From Lachnospiraceae bacterium AD3010 (GTDB taxonomy: Bacteria; Bacillota; Clostridia; Lachnospirales; Lachnospiraceae): 64,000 bases of DNA. The position numbers were made by a program, and so were the translations under genes. The notes beneath the pieces are model-generated. The model searched no databases. It was given only the letters and a program-made list of their open reading frames with translations, and was not told the origin of the DNA. This document shows positions 55,601-61,796 of this stretch, piece by piece; the stretch's first letter is position 1, and every line of letters begins with the position of its first letter. The stretch spans positions 1-64,000 of the forward strand of contig KK211389.1 of the NCBI GenBank assembly GCA_000622025.1, read 5' to 3'.

Positions 55601-55678
55601 CTCTGCGGCTGCCCTTTCCAGCCTCTCCGTCACTGCAATAAAAGGTATGTGGATAGTGGTATCATTGATGTTTGACAT
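46637..55678 (-). CDS. three-module non-ribosomal peptide synthetase with terminal reductase
   Basis: 3013 aa, order A-T-C-A-T-C-A-T-R. A domains: about 15-505, 1015-1530 and 2035-2525, each with YTSGSTG/YTSGTTG and GYGPTE or CYGPTE. T domains near 546, 1576 and 2568: the first two have an AGLTS carrier Ser, the third the usual GGSS. C domains near 605-1030 and 1626-2030 have intact HHILADG and HHLVADG. The reductase (about 2650-3013) has GATGYLG and YIRTK, so a tripeptide should leave as an aldehyde or alcohol. It starts with an A domain, so no N-acyl cap is predicted. GGGAGG at 55,687-55,692, 8 nt before ATG 55,678, sets the start. No PPTase or MbtH is nearby. Confidence 0.95.
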   Translation of the reverse strand: MSNINDTTIHIPFIAVTERLERAAAENPGKTAVVCREDSISYQSFNEKVNRAAHALMEKGLKKEDIVAVMADRCIEAYVGQWAVLKAGGAFVFISPSYPEDRVRFILEDSGAKFILLDEYSQELCKDREEIPGCPALKLSDLLNNEDSSNPELSHEPSDLCYCIYTSGSTGRPKGVMIEHGNLANFVDPNEKNHETIGITGRAHVVLSIAALTFDFSLMEEYIPLTNGLTVVLATDEEIHDPMMLIRQMEKNGVDCMMGTPSYFAMLLSIPQAQKALQGIVSYDLGAEAFPPGLYEKLSKASPNAYIMNGYGPTEATISCTMKVVESDDSITIGVPSANVYTYIIDENNEEVPEGEMGELLICGAGVGRGYINLPEKTAEVFITFKGMRGYKTGDLARIDGNGEIEFHGRRDNQVKLRGLRIELGEIEEVISSYPSVTNAAVTVAEDRWLCAYYTGSEAINEESLRNYAGERLAHYMMPDFLIQLNEMPLTDNHKIDKKALPKPVMGAREDGGVPKNSTQQKIHDILSDITGSDAFGIATPFSHAGLTSLGAMQMNVRLADAFGVVIKTSDIFEYDTIEKMERYIGEARLSEVPETGDISPLTGSQEGIFAICDKNPESTLYNIPFLFKLDEKIDLDRLVDALKDTVSAHPYLNAVFFVDEEGSLSQKMGETDFNVEKIELSDEDFEKAKKNLVRPFRLTDSRMYRIEIYVTDSGKYLFTDFHHILADGNSYDIFFEDLDRAYRGEELQKESFNGFDVATEEAFYRKQEKYKKAAKYYDDTFSGLETESLPVPDRRKETPEKGLMNRPLSITVEKVKKLCEEMAVTPNTLFTGIFGVVASRFAGEKEALFTTIYNGRNDSRLEHTMCMLVKTLPVYTRFDTKTRLNAYLSELQDQLMQSMAHDIYPFSEIAAKYGISSDLIFAYQAELTDDYPIGDTVAAGEDLSLDQPKEPLLLQVRIRDGQYVLEAEYRADMYSEEMIDSILSSYDAAMISASSVQRVADIVILDDLQKDRMDEWNMTERDYDRSATVVSLIEKSAAAYPEHIACVFEDREVLYREMDQWSDRIAAYLIDLGIGRGSVVSIMIPRHEVMIMASVGVLKSGACYQPLDATYPSERLTFMAGDSGASVLITTEELKDKVEDFTGKVMILDLSRQGGSWNDDLPSAEEAKEKILSHRSKEGDIEPGDIFTLLYTSGTTGKPKGVRLTHGNLVCFLEWYRRYYDLTADDAVGAYASYGFDANMMDMYTPLSTGASCVIVPEEMRLDIEGMSRYLEERKVSHMFMTTQVARQFAENTDNKSIVHLSAGGEALPPVEPPENYAFYNCYGPTECTIYSTVFKVDKKYANNPIGKPLDNIKLYVTDGEGHRLPPGAAGELLITGPHVAAGYLNRPDKTAEVFVSNPFVTSDSEYYPAYRSGDVVRFLTDGNIEFIGRRDGQVKIRGFRIELSEVETVIRESGLVKDVAVAAFDNPGGGKYIAAYVVTKDGSEADTEAIRKHILSEKPPYMVPEVIQSIDAIPLNQNGKVNRRALPEPVHREENIIPPKNQTQQKIFDCVAEAIGHREFGITTDITYAGLTSISSIKLNILLSKAFDVSIRSTDLKENPTVEMLERFLLGADRVETHEKQEVYPMGTSQEGVFIDCMANIGTTVYNIPYLFKLGDGVDITRVKKALEKVVNAHPYLKVRLFMDENGEIRQRRMDEDRFEVPVLSDMDRENLVRPFNLLNERLFRIELYRQHDGFYLFMDVHHLVADGTSVAIFLRDLERAYAGYEVLSETYTAYDLSLDQARLKEEGAYGKALMFYDKTFLNAGKSTDIPYDKSEDKPSVKNLKMTMKEMAPSVTKLCERYKITENVFFVAAFGLMLSRYHFADKALFTTIYHGRNDSKLSDTVGMLVKTLPVVVREDQEQERFFTQVKEELMGLMDSDIYPYSEAAKKYGFTPNTMFVYQGDSFEFDRICGEKAEEITLTLNAAKEPVSVMVSKEKDSFFCEYEYRGDLYDEETIKYLSDNYLTTVKTLLNGVAPTDLRLPFNEEETMRELPGFTGRTIVDLYERSVEKYPDRIAVKDASGSISYAELDRASSYVAERLAKDGFGPEKVAGILCGRVKEFMVAVFGILKAGGAYVPLDPDYPTDRILYMLSDSGSTHILAEKELLQIAGDYKGNVILLDDIIREAMEAEDKEISLLRAKPENLAYMIYTSGSTGKPKGVELTHANLMNLIQQITIEQSPTKEDMYALFSSFCFDASVHDMFIPFAYGASLYIFPADSRQDVMKVCEVFEEEPITITTMPTQMGELVLDMLSDKASLRLITLGGEKFKRFHENRKITMYNGYGPTENTVSTSSFIVDREYKNIPIGKSHINVRSYILDDRLKPVPVGAPGELCLSGRQLARGYHNLPEKTAAAFVANPYAKDPDEARLYHTGDMVRKKGDGNMEYIGRIDSQVKIRGYRVELSEIEGAFLNREGVVEAAVVALETNGVMNLAAYYTGNEYAEADWREYLSPILPEYMMPQFIMHLEAMPVTPGGKIDKKSLPKPEIKSDSNYVPPKTSVQKKLCEIFAKALGLEKVGIEDDFFKMGGSSLAASKVAVMCLAEEIGIVYSDIFKHPTVKELSATVSGEETGENKNEFSDYDYGKIDKLLSANDIHNADQVEKTGIGNIFLTGATGYLGIHVLKHFLDHYEGTVYCLVRKGQHDSSETRLKHMFMYYFENPQEAQFEKRIRCVDGDITEEDEVKGFAKYDFDTLINCAACVKHFSTGDLLEKINVTGVKNLSKLCKETGRRLIQISTVSVAGEGMDGTPPEDRKIFEKDLYFGQNITNEYIRTKFLSERVVLQAAAEGLDAKVIRVGNLMSRESDGEFQINFITNGFLRSLRGYNTLGVFPMSSMGESTEFSPIDSTAEAVLTLAGTSKRYTVFHATNSHRIYMSDVIRAMREYGFEIDIVSDEKFAEKLNDYAKEHKESESVSGLIAYASHNERRIYGIDYDNSFTVETLYRLGYIWPITDNKYLKNAISALAGLTFFEEE

Positions 55679-55702
55679 CTGTTTTTCCTCCCGTATATCC
55701 AT

Positions 55703-57460
55703 TCAGAACAGTAATACTGTATTATTCATATCTACGCTTCGTATGTAGGTTATATCCTTTGCAAGCTTCCGTACTATCTCTATCCCGCCGGTACTCTCGT
55801 ATATATCTCCGTCATATTCATATTCGGTGGGATCAAAGGGCACACCGTTATCACGTATCCGAAGGAGGAGCCCTCCATTCTCTCCCTCATCCGGAACAAG
55901 CGTGAGATCTATCCAGTGGGACTTCTTTCCTCCGTACCTGATAATATTCATTACCATTTCTTCTGCGGCTACCGCTATGGGCATAGCCCTGTCGCGGCTT
56001 ATATTGGCCTTCTCACAGGCAGTGATCATTTCTCTCGGTATTAAGGACGTCTCCTCTATTTCCGCATGGATCGTGATGTCGAGAAGCGCGGCCGGGTTTT
56101 CCTCAGGTACCATGTAGAAATCCTCTCCCGGATACCTCAGCCTTCTAAAGATCTCGATACTGAGAACGGTGAGAAGCTCTGATATCACGTAGCTTAATGC
56201 CATGGATATATACCCGCTGCCGCCGGCACTCTGACCTATGATTATACCTATGTAGGCCACGGGCAGTATGAAGATACCGTTCTGCAGAAAGGTAACCGCA
56301 CCGGCAAGCCCTGAATTTTCTATGCTTTCATAGTAGCTTATGAGGAATTTGTTCCAGAGATAGAATGGCAGGCATATCATAAACACACGGAGTACCTGTG
56401 ATGTGATGCTGTATAGGGGATCCTGCCTGATACCGAACATCAGTGTAATAGTTCCCGGCAGCACCATAACAAAGAGCACAATGAAAGCGCAGGCGATGAA
56501 GCTGTATCTTAGGACCCTGTTGCACATGGATCTCAGGCCGAAATAATCCTTTTCGCCGTACAGCACACCTGCGATATTGGGGATGATGCCCACTATACCG
56601 CCAACGATCATCTCGACTATCATCAGCACATTCTCACATACCGTGTAGACACACATGCCGTCATCTCCGAGGAACGTTAAGATGATATAGTTTAATCCCA
56701 GTGCCTTTACAAGGGCCATGATCATAAATATGAGCATGGGTACCCCGGCGCTGAAGGCTTCCATAAAGGATTCATACCATCCATCACGGCAGAACACTAT
56801 CATTCTCTTTGGCGAACGGATATAGAAGATAAAAACGATCATGCCGAAAAAGAATCCCAGCACTGTAGACAGCGAAGCTCCCGCTGTGGAAAGAGGCGTG
56901 TATTTCAGTAGTATAAAGTCAAACACGAGGTTGATCACATTGGAAACGATAAGATAGGCACTGGCAAGTTCCGGATGGTTCTCTGCCCCGAGAAAGCTCA
57001 TCATCAGGAGACCCGTGCCTATAACCGGAGCTCCGAGAAAGCTCACCATTAAGTAACGTCCCGTAAGATATGCTAGTCCACCTCCCTTAGCCAGGATATT
57101 TCCAAGAGGCATAGCTAAGAAAACTCCTGTCAATGCAAAGATGATGCCCGCAATAACTGTAATGAGAAGCGTCACGGTAAAGACGGAGGAAGCCCCCTTT
57201 TTATCCCTTTTTCCCAACATGATACCTGCGGCTATGGCTCCTCCCGTACCCAGTACATAACCGGGGATCTGTATCAGCGTCTCCACCGGAAGTGAAAGGC
57301 TCACAGCCGACATTGCTTCATGCCCCAGGATGTTTCCCACGAGGATCGTATCCACGATATTGCCAAGCTGCAGCGCAAGAGACATCATTATCCCCGGCAG
57401 CAGATACTGCGTGATCTTGGCATCGATCAGTCTTGTGTTCCTTGTATGTGTTTTTTCCAT
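55703..57460 (-). CDS. MATE-family exporter fused to an RsbW-like HATPase domain
   Basis: 585 aa. Residues 1-450 are a 12-helix MATE exporter (SLPVETLIQIPGYVLGTGGA, later FYLWNKFLISYYES). Residues about 465-585 are an extra HATPase of the anti-sigma/Ser-kinase type: N box AAEEMVMNIIRYG, G1 RDNGVPFDP, G2 STGGIEIVRKL, all intact. Ordinary MATE proteins end near 450. The domain could phosphorylate the STAS protein encoded 24 nt upstream and be reversed by the PP2C phosphatase before it. As exporter it is well placed to carry out the NRPS product. The fusion is the strongest sign that export and regulation are coupled. Confidence 0.9.
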   Translation of the reverse strand: MEKTHTRNTRLIDAKITQYLLPGIMMSLALQLGNIVDTILVGNILGHEAMSAVSLSLPVETLIQIPGYVLGTGGAIAAGIMLGKRDKKGASSVFTVTLLITVIAGIIFALTGVFLAMPLGNILAKGGGLAYLTGRYLMVSFLGAPVIGTGLLMMSFLGAENHPELASAYLIVSNVINLVFDFILLKYTPLSTAGASLSTVLGFFFGMIVFIFYIRSPKRMIVFCRDGWYESFMEAFSAGVPMLIFMIMALVKALGLNYIILTFLGDDGMCVYTVCENVLMIVEMIVGGIVGIIPNIAGVLYGEKDYFGLRSMCNRVLRYSFIACAFIVLFVMVLPGTITLMFGIRQDPLYSITSQVLRVFMICLPFYLWNKFLISYYESIENSGLAGAVTFLQNGIFILPVAYIGIIIGQSAGGSGYISMALSYVISELLTVLSIEIFRRLRYPGEDFYMVPEENPAALLDITIHAEIEETSLIPREMITACEKANISRDRAMPIAVAAEEMVMNIIRYGGKKSHWIDLTLVPDEGENGGLLLRIRDNGVPFDPTEYEYDGDIYESTGGIEIVRKLAKDITYIRSVDMNNTVLLF

Positions 57461-57484
57461 AATCTATTCGACATTCCGCTGTAT

Positions 57485-57799
57485 CTATTCAGAACCCTTC
57501 GGATCCTGAACAGTTACATTCAGCTTTTTATCAAGTCCCGTCATTTTCAGGATATCCATTATTTCAGGGGATAGGCTCTCAATTGTCAGTTCGCCGTTCA
57601 TTAATTTGTGTGCAGCCACAAACTGCCTGATACCTGCTGACGACACGTATTCAAGGGAACTGCAGTCAAATATGAGCTTCTCTGCGTTCTCGGGGATAGA
57701 TTCTATCGCCGCCTCGAGCTCCGGAGCCGACTGTGCATCAAGCCAACCCACCAGCGAAAATGTCACTATGTTTCCATCCTGTTTCTTTATGATCTTCAT
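57485..57799 (-). CDS. STAS domain anti-anti-sigma-like protein
   Basis: 104 aa, one STAS domain. LIFDCSSLEYVSSAGIRQFV carries the phosphorylatable Ser (in VSSAG) typical of SpoIIAA/RsbV. AGGAGG precedes the ATG. It lies 15 nt after the phosphatase and 24 nt before the MATE-HATPase gene. Its likely kinase is that HATPase and its phosphatase the upstream PP2C, forming a partner switch. Confidence 0.92.
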   Translation of the reverse strand: MKIIKKQDGNIVTFSLVGWLDAQSAPELEAAIESIPENAEKLIFDCSSLEYVSSAGIRQFVAAHKLMNGELTIESLSPEIMDILKMTGLDKKLNVTVQDPKGSE

Positions 57800-57814
57800 C
57801 GTGTCCTCCTGTTG

Positions 57815-59869
57815 CTATTTATTGTTTAACGGATTGTGGATATGCTGTACAAACAGTAAAGTCAGGTCATCAAACTGCTTTGTCCCCTGCGCGAACTCTC
57901 CTACATCCTTAACCACCGCGTTCACTGTATCCGCAGAAATATTCTTCGAGCAGATATTTAATAGTCTTTTTTCTCCGTACTGCTCTTTCTTACCGTTTAT
58001 GGCTTCCGTCACCCCGTCAGTGTAGAGGAGCAGTCCCTCTCCGGGATTTAAGACCATCTCTCCCTTAAGGATGCCGATATCCTCAAAAAGCCCAATCACA
58101 CAGCCGTTATCCGGCTCAAGAAAAGCAGTCTGTTCTCCGGTCTTTACGGGATGTGTGTGCCCCGCATTGGCGTACACGACACTTCCATTTTCTGAATCTA
58201 TTATACCCAAAAATACAGTGACAAACATCCCCAGTGGATTTTCGGAGCATGCCTCATTATTAACCACGTTCAGTACTTCCTCGGGAGACATACCTGACCT
58301 GAGTCTGTCGCGGATCATGGTTTTTATCATGGCCATCACAAGAGCTGCCGGTATTCCCTTTCCTGACACATCTCCCATTACGATTCCAACGGTGCCGTTA
58401 TTTAATGGGATGATGTCATAAAAATCGCCGCCTACGGACGTTGCCGGCTCCGCAAGTGCCGATATCCTGATGTTTCCCTCTTTATACTCCTTATTTTGTG
58501 GTACTATTCCGTTCTGGATCGCCCGCGCGGTGTTTAGAAGGGTCTGCTCTCTGGATTTTTCTTCCATCATCTTCCTGTTTCGCAAAAAGAGGATCTGGGT
58601 GGAACAGATCATCGCCATGGATAACCACCAGGTCATCATCTCAAACTGCTGTGGTGAGAGGACCGCAGTTCCCCTGTTCAGATGATATACCCTGTATACG
58701 AGTATGAACATCATGAACCAGTAAGGCAGGGCGTTTATGAAGATCTGAAGAGTGGTCATTCTGATTTCGGTTTTACTCTCGATATATTCTGCCGACCTTA
58801 CCATTAACTCGGTCATCACTATGGCAATCAGCATAAGGAATATACATTGCCAGGGTTCAAAAGGAACGTATCCGTTGAAACCGAGTGCCATGAAATACAC
58901 GAGTAAGTGAAGGGCATAATACTTGGATATATGCCTGGAATAACGCAGGATCTGGGTTGTGACAGGGTTTTCCTTTGATCCCGGCTTCTTTTTCCTGTCT
59001 GTGGCAAGGAATATGATCGCCGCAAATAAGATAATATGCGCAAGGCTCGCTATAACATGCAGGATATCAGGGTATGCATATCCCTCCTCCATGACCTCGC
59101 CCATAAGGCCGATATCATTTCCGTAGAGCAGAAAGGCTCTGATCCACCATGCAATGACTATAACCAAAGTAGCAGGGAGAACCGACAGGTAAAACTTCCT
59201 CTTGTCACTTATATGCCTGTACATATACCCTGCTCCAACTCCTATAAGGGCATAGGACAGATAATACAGGGGAATAAATGACACAAAAGATGCGTCTCCT
59301 ATCAGAAGTGTTGCTACGTATGAAAGTACCGGGATATTTACTGGCTTTGCATAAAGATAAGGCGCTAAAAGGGCTGAAATGAGTCCCAGCAGAGGATATA
59401 CAAAAGTCCTGCAGCCTGTCTTCTTCAGAAGCGCAAATATAAGATAAAAAATGCCTGCGATAAAAAAGATATTGGTATTCTGAAAATATACCCATATCAG
59501 CATTCTGAGATTAGCCGCACCGTCTTCGCTTATCCGCTTCAGGACAAACGGATAAGGAAAAATAAGTGCCGTAAGGTAAGCAAGATTGCTAAGATACTGA
59601 TATAAGACAAGTCGTACTCCTCCGGCAGCCAGTTCCTTAGGTCCCGACCTACTGCCATAGGTCACGCCGAATCCCATCACAAAAATAAATATCGCAGCAC
59701 CCGACATGGTTGCAAAGATCCAGATGCAGAGCACTGCCTGACCCATGTCGGTCATAGTTGCCTGAAATGCATGGATCAGAAAAATAAAAACCATGAAGAG
59801 TCCTTTAAGAAGATCGAACTCTTTCTGTCTTCCCGTATTTACTTCTTCAGTAGAAAAAATACCCATCAC
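57815..59869 (-). CDS. membrane SpoIIE-type PP2C phosphatase with acyltransferase-like N terminus
   Basis: 684 aa. About ten membrane helices (1-420) begin with DLLKGLFMVFIFLIHAF, similar to acyltransferase-3/DUF1624-type proteins. The C-terminal PP2C domain (about 470-675) has VGGDFYD, GDVSGKG and YTDGVTEA, with metal-binding Asp residues intact. It should dephosphorylate the STAS partner, with the membrane part as sensor or as a non-catalytic anchor. The start is GTG at 59,869 or ATG at 59,866. No Shine-Dalgarno precedes them, and the promoter's -10 ends only 5 nt upstream, so a leaderless message is likely. Confidence 0.88.
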   Translation of the reverse strand: MMGIFSTEEVNTGRQKEFDLLKGLFMVFIFLIHAFQATMTDMGQAVLCIWIFATMSGAAIFIFVMGFGVTYGSRSGPKELAAGGVRLVLYQYLSNLAYLTALIFPYPFVLKRISEDGAANLRMLIWVYFQNTNIFFIAGIFYLIFALLKKTGCRTFVYPLLGLISALLAPYLYAKPVNIPVLSYVATLLIGDASFVSFIPLYYLSYALIGVGAGYMYRHISDKRKFYLSVLPATLVIVIAWWIRAFLLYGNDIGLMGEVMEEGYAYPDILHVIASLAHIILFAAIIFLATDRKKKPGSKENPVTTQILRYSRHISKYYALHLLVYFMALGFNGYVPFEPWQCIFLMLIAIVMTELMVRSAEYIESKTEIRMTTLQIFINALPYWFMMFILVYRVYHLNRGTAVLSPQQFEMMTWWLSMAMICSTQILFLRNRKMMEEKSREQTLLNTARAIQNGIVPQNKEYKEGNIRISALAEPATSVGGDFYDIIPLNNGTVGIVMGDVSGKGIPAALVMAMIKTMIRDRLRSGMSPEEVLNVVNNEACSENPLGMFVTVFLGIIDSENGSVVYANAGHTHPVKTGEQTAFLEPDNGCVIGLFEDIGILKGEMVLNPGEGLLLYTDGVTEAINGKKEQYGEKRLLNICSKNISADTVNAVVKDVGEFAQGTKQFDDLTLLFVQHIHNPLNNK

Positions 59870-59874
59870 GGTAA

Positions 59875-59903
59875 ATACTATATGTTTAACCGGTACATGT
59901 CAA
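59875..59903 (-). promoter_or_regulatory. promoter of the phosphatase-STAS-MATE-NRPS operon
   Basis: On the minus strand TTGACA (59,903-59,898), 17 nt, TAGTAT (59,880-59,875). The transcription start falls at about 59,868, at or within the first start codon. Only TTACC separates the -10 from GTGATG. Confidence 0.8.
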
Positions 59904-59934
59904 AATTTGTCTTTACGTTTTCTGCTTTTTTTCT

Positions 59935-60531
59935 TCAGGCACCGGTGTAGAAGGGATACTTATCAACATCCTCTCCTGCTACCGCAAAAGCATAGTAATT
60001 TCCCTCATCATCGGTTCCGAAGCCCAGTTCAGGGTAGTTAATGCCATTTCCATGAAGCAGGCGAAGCACCCCTATCTTAAGATTATTAAATCCGAAGATC
60101 TGCCACTTAAGCAGGCGTCGGAGCTGCCAATAATCGAATCCTTTAGGTAATGCATGGATAATATCGTGTCGTATCTTCCTCAGTATTATTCCACAAATGA
60201 TCGATATCAGGATCGGGACGGATGCTCCCCGGATGATTAAATTAAGGATCACGGCATCCGAAGATCCCGCTATAAGGAGCAATACGATCAGCAAATAAAT
60301 TGTAATTATGATATCTATAACAGTAACCGCAATATGAACTTTATGCTGGGACTGTTTTGACACAAGCCTGACATTATTATATATACTGTAATCAATCCGC
60401 CTTCCGTAATAAGTTTTGAACTCTTTACGCTTCGCAGCGGCTTTCACAGGTTTACCGCAGTTCGTACAGAACTTTGCTCCTTCACCAAGTTTATTCCCAC
60501 AATTCGTACAATATTTCATCATTCTCTGCAT
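59935..60531 (-). CDS. zinc-ribbon membrane protein of unknown function
   Basis: 198 aa. Two CxxC knuckles (YCTNCGNKL, FCTNCGKPV) form a double zinc ribbon at the N terminus. Two membrane helices follow (about 70-95 and 105-125). The C-terminal part is soluble and ends with a DEGNYYAFAVAGED stretch. The zinc ribbon should face the cytoplasm. It lies just before the SpoIIE-type operon and may belong to it, though the operon has its own promoter in the gap. A second ATG is at 60,522. Confidence 0.75.
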   Translation of the reverse strand: MQRMMKYCTNCGNKLGEGAKFCTNCGKPVKAAAKRKEFKTYYGRRIDYSIYNNVRLVSKQSQHKVHIAVTVIDIIITIYLLIVLLLIAGSSDAVILNLIIRGASVPILISIICGIILRKIRHDIIHALPKGFDYWQLRRLLKWQIFGFNNLKIGVLRLLHGNGINYPELGFGTDDEGNYYAFAVAGEDVDKYPFYTGA

Positions 60532-60704
60532 TTTCCTTATATATCCTCCAGTCCTGAAATCATCGTCATCTTCAGGCTTGTACCCGTTTTTTCAAGTAAC
60601 AACCTGTCGCGGGTCATTATAATCCTCTAAGATCTCTTCTGCAATGTCCTCCGGCAGCAGGTAGAGATCAATGCTGCTATGTAGATTTGGTTTCTTACAT
60701 CAAT
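60532..60704 (-). other. short gap with a possible gene scrap
   Basis: On the minus strand a frame lacking a start codon reads SSIDLYLLPEDIAEEILEDYNDPRQ and stops at about 60,602. It resembles the end of some lost protein, but I cannot name it. Confidence 0.25.
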
Positions 60705-61796
60705 TCATGGCTTGATCTCCATAGAGATCCTGTTAGCATACTCTTTAGTCCCGTCAAAGAAGTATTCTTCTTTACTGACTGCACTCTTTAATACAGCAAG
60801 GGACAGGGGATCGCATTCAGAAAGGATATCATAACGGGGTCCATTATAATCCGCGGAAAAAACCATAGCCCCGTCCCGGTCTGATATTTCGATACATATA
60901 TGGATCCCCGGATACTCAAGGATCTTGACAAGATTCTGCTGGATCAGCTCCTCAAAAGTAAGCTGCACATGCTTTGTTAAACGTCTGGAAACCTGGTTCT
61001 TTATACAATAGGCTTCTATCCTGCCCTGTGTCCCCGGAAAATCATAGTCCCTGCTCTCTATATCGATTTCAAGTGCCTTTAGCTGTTGAACAAAGCGCCT
61101 GGTTTTCGGATTCTCCGGATGGTCAAAAATCTCTTCAGGTGTCCCGCTTTCCAAGATCCCGCCTTCATCCATATAAAAAACACGGTTTGAAATGGCTTTT
61201 GCGAAATTCATCTCATGCGTCACTATCATCATAGTCTTTACGGTTTTGGACAGCTTCCGGATGACCTCCTGCACCTCACCCACCATTGTGGGATCCAGTG
61301 CGCTCGTTGGTTCATCCATCAAAATGATCTCCGGATCCATGGCCAGGGTACGGGCAATGGCGATCCTCTGCTTCTGTCCTCCCGACAGCTCTTCAGGATA
61401 GCTTAAGGCTTTTTCAGATAGTCCTACCAACCGGAGAAGCTCCATTCCCTCATCATAAGCCTCCTGCTTACTCTTTCCGGCAAGGTCCATGGGCGCAAGC
61501 ATTATATTCTCAATAACGGTAATATGCGGAAAAAGATTAAAGGACTGAAAAACCATTCCCACCTTCCGGCGAACCTTCTCAATATTGCATCCCGGGGCTG
61601 TTATCTCCATATCATCGATAAATATCCTTCCGTCTGTAGGCTTTTCCAGGAGATTGATACAGCGGATAAACGTACTCTTCCCGGTTCCGGAAGGACCTAT
61701 TACGGAGATCACGTCCCCATCCCGTATCTCGGTACTCACATCCTTAAGGGGTGTTACGTCGGAATATTCCTTTTTCAGGTGTTCAATCCTTATCAT
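60705..61796 (-). CDS. amino-acid ABC transporter ATPase with a C-terminal extension
   Basis: 363 aa. The ATPase part (1-245) has Walker A GPSGTGKS, Q-loop, LSGGQKQR signature, Walker B LMDEPTSALD and the H-loop HEMNFA, typical of GlnQ-type importers. About 115 extra residues follow (FEELIQQNL, then YNGPRYDIL and LAVLKSAVS), which faintly resemble an HATPase N box and G1 box, with Asp of DxGxP replaced. This may be a degenerate regulatory domain. It overlaps the permease gene by 14 nt, forming one transporter. Confidence 0.88.
   Translation of the reverse strand: MIRIEHLKKEYSDVTPLKDVSTEIRDGDVISVIGPSGTGKSTFIRCINLLEKPTDGRIFIDDMEITAPGCNIEKVRRKVGMVFQSFNLFPHITVIENIMLAPMDLAGKSKQEAYDEGMELLRLVGLSEKALSYPEELSGGQKQRIAIARTLAMDPEIILMDEPTSALDPTMVGEVQEVIRKLSKTVKTMMIVTHEMNFAKAISNRVFYMDEGGILESGTPEEIFDHPENPKTRRFVQQLKALEIDIESRDYDFPGTQGRIEAYCIKNQVSRRLTKHVQLTFEELIQQNLVKILEYPGIHICIEISDRDGAMVFSADYNGPRYDILSECDPLSLAVLKSAVSKEEYFFDGTKEYANRISMEIKP

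Noticed and set aside
46637-55678. Assigning amino acids to the three A domains
   Set aside because: The pocket codes read by eye do not match a code I can recall with certainty, so no substrates are claimed.
55703-57799. A sigma factor expected beside the STAS and HATPase genes
   Set aside because: I looked in all frames between 46,600 and 61,800 and found none. The output partner must be elsewhere or be one of the operon's own proteins.
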